This document shows positions 56,653 to 64,000 of a stretch of 64,000 bases of DNA, piece by piece. The position numbers and the translations under genes were made by a program. This stretch comes from an uncultured Clostridia bacterium (lineage in GTDB: Bacteria; Bacillota; Clostridia; TANB77; CAG-508), in contig CANQEM010000005.1 of NCBI GenBank assembly GCA_947594935.1, forward strand, positions 1-64,000. Reading direction: 5' to 3'. The notes below the pieces were generated by a model that had not been told where the DNA came from, did not search any database, and saw only the letters and a list, made by a program, of their open reading frames with translations. How positions within the stretch are numbered: position 1 is the first letter of the stretch; every line of letters starts with the position of its first letter.

Positions 56653-59600
56653 TCAATCATTGACAGTTTTTAATATAACTCTTTCTTCTCCGATTAGTTT
56701 TTTAAAAATTTCGATAATCTCATCATTTGCAAATATTGCACCACAAGGTTTCTGCTCATCATTTACTTGCACAAATACACATATGTTGTTTCTATCACCT
56801 GCAAAATATTTTATTCCACCTCTTAGTTTAACTTTTCCTTCTTCATCTAAATCTGTGATGTTAAATATTAAAACATTTCGTTTTTTCTCTCCAAAAGTTT
56901 GAATAGTACTTGCTATAATCGTTGTGTCATCCTCTCTGATGCTTAGCCTTCCGTCAACAAGTACAATATTTTCTTCTACTAATGCCTCTTTTGAATTTAA
57001 ATAAGTGCTTTCAAATACAAGTATTTCAGCTACTCCGTATAAATCTTCGATTGTGACAAAAGCCATTATTTTATTGTTTTTAGTATATTTCTTTTTTATT
57101 GATGTGATAATTCCTGCATATTTGATTTTTTGTCCGTCAATAAATTTAGGCTTTTCAATTGAATCATTTTCTAAATTTGAATTTGCCTCATTTATTTCAC
57201 GTAAGTCAATTGTACTAATTGTAGTTTGAGCTTGAATTTGCTCTCTATATTTTTCCAAAGGATGCCCAGAAATATATATTCCTAGCATTTCTTTTTCCAT
57301 TGATAAAAGCTCTTTATCAGACATTTCTTCAAGTACTTCAAAACTATATTTTTTGCCTTGTTCCTCTTCATCTAAGTTGCCTATATCAAACATAGAAACT
57401 TGACCATCTAAGCCTTTCTTTTTATTGTTTTGAATACTTTCAGTGATTTGTTCAAAAGAAGCAAGTAATGTTGCTCTTGTTTGTTCAAATTCTTCAAATA
57501 CTCCTGCTTTTATCAAGCTTTCTATACATTTTTTGTTTACGCCTTTTTCAATTGTTCTTTCACAAAAATCAATAAAGCCTTTAAAATTGCCATTTGCATT
57601 TCTTTCTTCGACTATTGCATCAACTGGTGCAATTCCAACGTTTTTTATGCTTCCTAATCCAAAGCGAATTTTGTTGTTTTCAACTGTGAACTTCGTTCCA
57701 CTTTTATTTATTTCTGGCTTTAAAATTTCTATTCCTAATCTTTTACATTCATCAATATATTCTGGTATTTTATCTAAATTTCCTAAGAAGCTGTTTAAAG
57801 TTGCAGCCATGAATTCTGCTGGGTAATATGCTTTTAAATATGCTGTTCTATATGCTACCACTGCATAACAAGCTGCATGTGATTTATTGAAGGCATATTT
57901 TGCAAATTCAGCCATTTCATCAAAAATTTTATTTGCAGATACTTCATCAATTCCATTTCTAACGCAACCTGGTACTATAACTTGACCGTTTTCTTCTTGA
58001 CCATGAATAAATATTTCTCTTTCTTTTGCCATAACATCAAGCTTTTTCTTTCCCATAGCACGTCTAACTAAGTCTGCCCTTCCTAGTGAATATCCAGCTA
58101 ATTCGCGAACAATTTGCATAACTTGCTCTTGGTAAACCATACAGCCATAAGTTACATTTAATATTGGCTCTAAGCTTGGGTGTGTGTATTCATTGTGACC
58201 TGGGTTTTGCTTTCCTTTTACATACCTTGGTATTTGATCCATTGGTCCTGGTCGGTACAATGATACACCTGCTATCAAGTCTTCTAGGCAGTCTGGTTTT
58301 AGTTCTTTCATGAAATTTGTCATACCTTGACTTTCAAATTGGAAAATTCCAGATGTGTTGCCTTCTTGCCATAATTTATATACTTTTGGGTCAGACATTT
58401 CTTTATCAAATTCAACATCAATTCCCCTATTTTGCTTCACAAGATTTATTGTGTCTTGAATAACAGTTAAAGTTCGCAATCCTAAGAAGTCCATTTTTAG
58501 TAGTCCTAGTTCTTCTAGGGTTGTCATTATGTATTGTGTTGATATTTGATTATCACGCACATATAACGGTACATAAGTGTCAACTGGTTCTTTTGTTATA
58601 ACTATTCCACAAGCATGTGTTGACGCTTGCCTTGGCATGCCTTCCAAACCCATAGCAATGTTTAATAGATTTTTTGTGTCTGGGTCATTTTCATATTTTT
58701 CCTTTAATTCGCGGTTTTGCTCTATTGCTTTTTGAATCGTAATATGTATCTCATTTGGTATCATTTTGGCTAAGCTATCCGCTTCTGCATACGGTACATC
58801 TAGCACTCTTGCTACATCACGAATAACCATCCTTGCTGACATAGTTCCAAAAGTAATTATCTGTGAAACGTGGTCATGTCCATATTTTCTAGAAACATAG
58901 TCAATAACTTCTTGCCTTCTTTCATAACAGAAATCCACATCAAAATCAGGCATACTAACTCTTTCCGGGTTCAAAAATCTTTCGAATATAAGTCCGTATT
59001 TTATTGGGTCTATATCTGTAATTCCAATGCTATATGCCAGAATTGAACCTGCACCTGAGCCACGCCCTGGTCCTACTGGTATTCCATTTGATTTTGCATA
59101 GTGGATAAAGTCCCATACAATTAAGTAGTAGTCTACATATCCCATTTTTTTGATGACTGATAGTTCATAATCTGCTCTTTCTTGAATTTCTGGTGTTATT
59201 TCTGAATATCTTTTTTTTAGTCCGTCATCACATAATTTTTTTAGGTAATCATAGTGTGTGGCAAATTCTGGTGGCACGTCATAATTAGGTAATATTGTAT
59301 GACCGAATTCAAATTCAACATTGCATTTTTCAGCTATTTTAACTGTGTTTTCTATTGCATCTGGGAAACTTGAAAAATATTCGCTCATTTCTTCTGGTGA
59401 TTTTACATATAGTTCGTCTGTATCAAACTTCATTCTGTCTGGGTCACTCATTCTTTTTCCTGTTTGAATACATAATAAAACTTCATGGTTATATGCGTCT
59501 TCTTTTTTTAGATAGTGTGCATCATTTGTTGCAACTAGTGGTATATCTAGTTTTCGTGCTAGTTTTACTAACTTTTGGTTTGCAAGAACTTGCTCTTGTA

Positions 59601-60135
59601 TTCCATTGTTTTGTATTTCAATATAATAGTCTTCTCCAAAAAGATTTTTATGCCAAAGAGCTGCTTGTTCTGCATCTTCTTCTTTTCCGTTTAAAAGTTT
59701 TTGATTGATTTCACCCGCTAGGCATGCACTTAAACATATTAAACCGTCATGGTATTTTTCTAATATTTCTTTATCTATTCTTGGTTTGTAGTAGTATCCA
59801 TCTAAAAAGCCAAGTGAGACCAATTTGCTCAAATTTTTGTAGCCTTCGTTATTTTTTGCAAGTAAAATCAAGTGGTAATATTTATTGTCAATATTAGGTT
59901 CTTTGTCAAATCTTGAACGCATTGCTACATATACTTCGCAGCCGATAATTGGTTTTATTCCTTCTTTTTTACAAGCTTTATAAAAGTCAATTGCACCATA
60001 CATTACACCATGGTCTGTTAATGCAATTGCATCCATGCCTAGTTCTTTTGCTCGTACTGGTAAATCTTTTATTCTGTTAGCACCATCTAATAAGCTGTAT
60101 TCGCTATGTATATGCAAATGAACAAAGTTTGACAT
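56653..60135 (-). CDS. dnaE: DNA polymerase III alpha subunit DnaE
   Basis: HIHSEYSLLDGANRI, GPGRGSGAGSILAYSIGITDIDPI, PDFDVDF. Confidence 0.97.
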   Translation of the reverse strand: MSNFVHLHIHSEYSLLDGANRIKDLPVRAKELGMDAIALTDHGVMYGAIDFYKACKKEGIKPIIGCEVYVAMRSRFDKEPNIDNKYYHLILLAKNNEGYKNLSKLVSLGFLDGYYYKPRIDKEILEKYHDGLICLSACLAGEINQKLLNGKEEDAEQAALWHKNLFGEDYYIEIQNNGIQEQVLANQKLVKLARKLDIPLVATNDAHYLKKEDAYNHEVLLCIQTGKRMSDPDRMKFDTDELYVKSPEEMSEYFSSFPDAIENTVKIAEKCNVEFEFGHTILPNYDVPPEFATHYDYLKKLCDDGLKKRYSEITPEIQERADYELSVIKKMGYVDYYLIVWDFIHYAKSNGIPVGPGRGSGAGSILAYSIGITDIDPIKYGLIFERFLNPERVSMPDFDVDFCYERRQEVIDYVSRKYGHDHVSQIITFGTMSARMVIRDVARVLDVPYAEADSLAKMIPNEIHITIQKAIEQNRELKEKYENDPDTKNLLNIAMGLEGMPRQASTHACGIVITKEPVDTYVPLYVRDNQISTQYIMTTLEELGLLKMDFLGLRTLTVIQDTINLVKQNRGIDVEFDKEMSDPKVYKLWQEGNTSGIFQFESQGMTNFMKELKPDCLEDLIAGVSLYRPGPMDQIPRYVKGKQNPGHNEYTHPSLEPILNVTYGCMVYQEQVMQIVRELAGYSLGRADLVRRAMGKKKLDVMAKEREIFIHGQEENGQVIVPGCVRNGIDEVSANKIFDEMAEFAKYAFNKSHAACYAVVAYRTAYLKAYYPAEFMAATLNSFLGNLDKIPEYIDECKRLGIEILKPEINKSGTKFTVENNKIRFGLGSIKNVGIAPVDAIVEERNANGNFKGFIDFCERTIEKGVNKKCIESLIKAGVFEEFEQTRATLLASFEQITESIQNNKKKGLDGQVSMFDIGNLDEEEQGKKYSFEVLEEMSDKELLSMEKEMLGIYISGHPLEKYREQIQAQTTISTIDLREINEANSNLENDSIEKPKFIDGQKIKYAGIITSIKKKYTKNNKIMAFVTIEDLYGVAEILVFESTYLNSKEALVEENIVLVDGRLSIREDDTTIIASTIQTFGEKKRNVLIFNITDLDEEGKVKLRGGIKYFAGDRNNICVFVQVNDEQKPCGAIFANDEIIEIFKKLIGEERVILKTVND

Positions 60136-60233
60136 AGTAATTACCTCCTTGGTTTTGGTTTAAGGTATTTGCATTATATCAAACTTTTTTTCAAATTGCA
60201 ATCTGTTAATTTTCATTAAATATATGAGAATTT

Positions 60234-60918
60234 TTACTTGCAAAATCTATGGTTTCCAATTGTTACAGTTGCTGGTCTTGACCATATCCATTTATTTGTT
60301 GCAGTAGATGGGTTAAAATAATAAATTGCACCATAGCTTGGGTCCCAACCATTTATTGCGTCTTGTGCTGCATTTTTTGCTGTTGTGTTTGGGCTTAGGT
60401 TTATCTGTCCATCTGAAACTGCATCAAATGCTCCTGATTGATATATTACACCAGGAATTGTGTTTGGAAATGAACTGCTTTTTACTCTGTTCAAAACTAC
60501 TGCCGCTACTGCCACTTGACCTGAATATGGTTCACCTCTTGCTTCTGAATATACTAATCTTGCAAGTAAATTTACATTGCTTGAATTGCTGGAACTACTT
60601 CCACCTGAGTTATTGCTTGATGACATTATTCCCATCGCGTTTAGAGTTGCTGGACCTGCAATTCCATCTGCCGTCAAGCCATTTTTTCTTTGAAAATATT
60701 TTACTGCTGATAATGTTTGACTGCCATAAATTCCATCGATGCTTCCGCTATAATATCCCCATCTTTTGAGTTTTGTTTGAATTTGCGTAACCTCATTACC
60801 GGCGTGAGCCATATTTTGATAAAGCTTCAACTGGCACTATTTTGAAAAGAGTTATCAACATTATTATACTAATTGTGGAAATTATCATAAATATTCTAAT
60901 TTTTTTGCTTTTTAACAT
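60234..60918 (-). CDS. sleB: Spore cortex-lytic enzyme SleB-like, encoded with a +1 frameshift at CGG (60799-60801)
   Basis: signal peptide MLKSKKIRIFMIISTISIIMLITLFKIVPVEALSKYGSR + GNEVTQIQTKLKRWGYYSGSIDGIYG joined by skipping C 60801; ATG 60918 behind AGGAGG. Confidence 0.92.
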
Positions 60919-60975
60919 AAAAAAACCTCCTATTGATATTGTTATTTTTATCAATATTTGGTTCATTTATACATT

Positions 60976-62017
60976 TTATCCACAATATTTGCATAATACT
61001 GTTTCTAACCCGATTTGTAAATCAATCATTCCTATTTTATATTTATAATCTAAATCACATAAATCTTGCAAAATATCTCGCAATTCTTTTGCGGTAAAGT
61101 AGCTTGCTTGTGTTTTGTATTTATTTACTAAAAAAGTTTGATTTTGTTTTAAGTTTAAGCTTTGTATGATGTCTTTGTTTAGCCTTATTGCTACTGTTGT
61201 TAAAAATAGTTTTTTGAAATGGTTATATAGTGTAATTAGAATTTTTTGTATTGGTTCTTTTTCATATAGTAAATTTTTTAGAACTTCTAGTGCTTTTGAT
61301 ATATTTTTTTTGCCTAGATTGTCTGTTAAATCGAAAATGACACTTTCTAATTTTTTTGTGCATAATAGGTCAATATCTTGTTTTTGAATTGTTCCGCCTT
61401 TTCCAGCATATTCAATAAGTTTGCGTATTTCATTTATGAGGTCCTGCATATTTGTACCGTTCACTTTCAATAAAATATTGAAGTACATAGTTTTCTACTT
61501 TCACATCATATTGATTACAAATCGCTTTTAGCCTTGATATTAACTGCATTGGTTTTTGAAAATCAAATTGGCATACTGTTCCTGATTTTTCTATTGTTTT
61601 ATATAGGTCCGATTTTTCTGCATCTTCTTCGATAAAAACAAGTATGACACTTTGCTTGATTAGTTCGATATTTTCTGATATGTATGTGTTTAATTGTGTT
61701 TTTAAGCTACCAGATTCACTTGATTTTTTGCGGGTTTCTGCGTTTCTTTTGTTTTCTTTTGAAAATAGTCCTGTATTTTTTGCTATTATTAACTTTTTTT
61801 CATATCCGAAGCTTGGTGTTTCTATGTCTGAAATTAGCTCTGAAACGTTGTTTTGGTCTATTTGGATATAATTTATTCCTTTTACGCAATCGCCAAAAAT
61901 ACCTTTTATCTTTTTTGCACATTGGTCTATCAAATATTGTTCTTCTCCGTATAAAAGATAAAGGTTTTCGATTTTTTTGTTTTTTAGTTGCGTTTCAAGT
62001 TCTTCTATTTTTAGCAT
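60976..62017 (-). CDS. holA: DNA polymerase III delta subunit, encoded with a +1 frameshift at CGG (61457-61459)
   Basis: ...VENYVLQYFIESE + GTNMQDLINEIRKLIEYAG joined by skipping C 61459. Confidence 0.94.
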
Positions 62018-62031
62018 TTTAGGTCCTTTCT

Positions 62032-62535
62032 TTATTTTAAATCATATACAAAACCTACTTCTGGATATGTTTTTTCGCCTATTTCAATACTTTTTTCAGC
62101 CATTATTTTGCCACCCATTTTTGTATAAAATTTTTTTGATGGTTCGTTTTCTTTTAGGCACCAAATAATCATTTTGGTTTTATTTTTTTGTTTAAATTCA
62201 TTTATAACAAATGTAACTAGTTGGCTTCCTATCCCTTGATATTTTAGTTCTGGCTTCACATATAATGCTCTTATTTCGCAATCTATGTTTTGTTGGTAGT
62301 CGTTGTTTTCTAGGTATCTACAATAGCCAACAACTTGTCCGGCTAGTTCTGCAACTATAAAGCTTGTGTTTTTGTATTCTTGTTTTTGCTTCTCAATTTT
62401 CTTTTCTCTGTCCATTGATTGCAAAAATTTTTCGTCTATTATATTTTTGTAAGCTGTTTGCCATCCTCTAATTTGAATATCTACGACATCTGGTATATCT
62501 TTTTCTTCGATGTTTCGTATAATTATTTTTTTCAT
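62032..62535 (-). CDS. GNAT family N-acetyltransferase
   Basis: LYVKPELKYQGIGSQLVTFVI motif A. Confidence 0.9.
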   Translation of the reverse strand: MKKIIIRNIEEKDIPDVVDIQIRGWQTAYKNIIDEKFLQSMDREKKIEKQKQEYKNTSFIVAELAGQVVGYCRYLENNDYQQNIDCEIRALYVKPELKYQGIGSQLVTFVINEFKQKNKTKMIIWCLKENEPSKKFYTKMGGKIMAEKSIEIGEKTYPEVGFVYDLK

Positions 62536-62565
62536 TTTTATTTTCCTTACATAATATATTTAGGT

Positions 62566-63051
62566 TTATAATTTTGTTGCAAATTTTGCTGAGTGTGCAT
62601 GGCATATTCCTATCGCCATGCTGTCTGTTATGTCGTCTAGTTTTGGCAATTTTTCTTCGTTTAATATCATTTTTACCATTCTTTGAACTTGAATTTTGTC
62701 TGCTCTGCCATATCCTGTGACTGCTTGTTTGATTTGCAATGGAGTATATTCGAAAATGTCTATTTGGTGAATTCTTGCTGTCATCAATATTACTCCTCTT
62801 GCTTGGGCTACATTTATTGCTGTTTTTGCATTGTTGTTGAAAAATAGTTCTTCTATTGACATTGCATCTGGTTTATATGTTTCTATGATGTCTGTTAGGT
62901 CTTGGTATATTTTTTCTAAACGTAATGGAAATGATGTTTTGGCTTCTGTTAAAATTGCTCCTGATTTTATTAACTTGAATTTGTTGCCTATGTAGTCTAT
63001 TATGCTGTATCCTGTTATTGCAAAGCCTGGGTCTATTCCTAAAATTCGCAT
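62566..63051 (-). CDS. ruvC: Holliday junction resolvase RuvC
   Basis: RILGIDPGFAITGYSII. Confidence 0.95.
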   Translation of the reverse strand: MRILGIDPGFAITGYSIIDYIGNKFKLIKSGAILTEAKTSFPLRLEKIYQDLTDIIETYKPDAMSIEELFFNNNAKTAINVAQARGVILMTARIHQIDIFEYTPLQIKQAVTGYGRADKIQVQRMVKMILNEEKLPKLDDITDSMAIGICHAHSAKFATKL

Positions 63052-63099
63052 GTTTTATATCATCCTTCCTTGGTTTTGTGGTGTTTGGTTATTTTGATT

Positions 63100-63275
63100 A
63101 TTTGAAATTAGTTGTTTTAAATTTTAGTTGGAGATTTTGGTTGATTGGAGTTAGCTACTTTAAATTTTGTTTTGATTTTTTGGTTGATTGAAACTAGCTA
63201 CTTTAAATTTTGCTTCGGTCTTTGATTGATATTGAAGTTAGCTGTTTCAAATCTTGCCTTGTGCTTTTGATTTAA
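63100..63275. repeat. Degenerate tandem repeat, about 4 copies of about 43 bp
   Basis: recurring (g)TTGATTG-ga-GTTAGCTACTTTAAATTTTG-type unit. Confidence 0.6.
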
Positions 63276-63500
63276 AATCTTTGCCATAAATTTAAAATTG
63301 AGTTGAGTTGATTTTTTAATTATAGATTTTATTTTTTGCTTGTTTTTATTTAAATTGGTTAAGCTTTATTTCTTCAATGTAGCATTTGAGTTTAAGCATA
63401 CATTTCAAATTTGCTTTTTTTATTTCTTAAAATCCAACATTCATATTAAATTTTATTTTAAAATGCTCGATTATGTTCGCTTGATTTTTTAGTTATCTTT

Positions 63501-63803
63501 TTATTTTTGATATTTTTCTGGCAATATTGATATGTCTTGAATCATATCCCCATTTATTATACGTATTTTATTCTTTTCATCAACTTTTATCCAGTTTTCC
63601 TCTACTGCTACGATTCTTCCTTGTACTCCAAAAGAATTGTTAAATAGCATAATTGAGCATACTTTGCCAATAAATTCTTTCATTAGTTCTTGTGGCATTT
63701 TTCTTTTCCTCCTTTTTTTGTTTAAAATTTCTAAATATAACTCTTTTCTAGAAAGCATTATATATAGTATTATAAATATTATTATTAAAAAATAAAAATT
63801 CAT
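63501..63803 (-). CDS. Small conserved hypothetical (DUF6897-like)
   Basis: MPQELMKEFIGKVCSIMLFNNSFGVQGRIVAVEENWIKV; real start probably at internal Met. Confidence 0.5.
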   Translation of the reverse strand: MNFYFLIIIFIILYIMLSRKELYLEILNKKRRKRKMPQELMKEFIGKVCSIMLFNNSFGVQGRIVAVEENWIKVDEKNKIRIINGDMIQDISILPEKYQK

Positions 63804-64000
63804 TTTTTCATTCCTTCTCGTGATACTTTTTATTTTATGTTGAAAATTTCTTCTAAAATTTCATGAGCATGTTTTATATAATTTAATTGTAAGTCTTTGA
63901 GTTTTGAACTTTTTTAGCTATTCTTTAATATGTATCAACCACTCCTCTTTCTTTTTTTCGCTTTATCTTACTTACTATTTTTAATTTAATATGTAATCAG

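Noticed and set aside
63100-63275. CRISPR array
   Set aside because: Repeats are degenerate and contiguous, with no constant repeat/unique spacer alternation and no cas genes.

Overview
Low-GC Bacillota-type (spore-former, probably uncultured Clostridia) chromosome segment, almost entirely housekeeping and mostly on the minus strand: ftsH, alr, femX-like, ssrA (tmRNA), clpX-clpP-tig, P-type ATPase, nth, spoVM-like microprotein, rpmB, pyk, pgi, uppP, polA, queH-GNAT, ruvB, hrcA-grpE-dnaK-dnaJ, GH57/DUF4912, ytxC, gpr, fhs, xseA/xseB, nusB, asp23 cluster, obg, trpS, rimO, rng, pth, dnaE, sleB, holA, ruvC. The standout observation is a phase-locked +1 frameshift rule. Seven conserved genes (hrcA, gpr, xseA, nusB, pth, holA, sleB) are split in the ORF track, and in every one the two halves rejoin by skipping the C of an in-frame CGG, so that NNN-C-GGN is read as NNN-Gly. 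An eighth site fits at the 3' end of the 51.3-52.65 kb gene. Reading by eye through the CGG trinucleotides on the coding strands (around a hundred), I found no other in-frame CGG in host-like genes; all others are out of frame (GAC GGA, ATC GGT, GCG GAA etc.). The only exceptions are three in-frame CGG codons in a small GC-richer island (about 55.9-56.6 kb) that looks horizontally acquired. This suggests that CGG is not an arginine codon in this organism but a +1 frameshift signal or CGGN=Gly quadruplet codon used in many genes. Counts are manual and should be recomputed.
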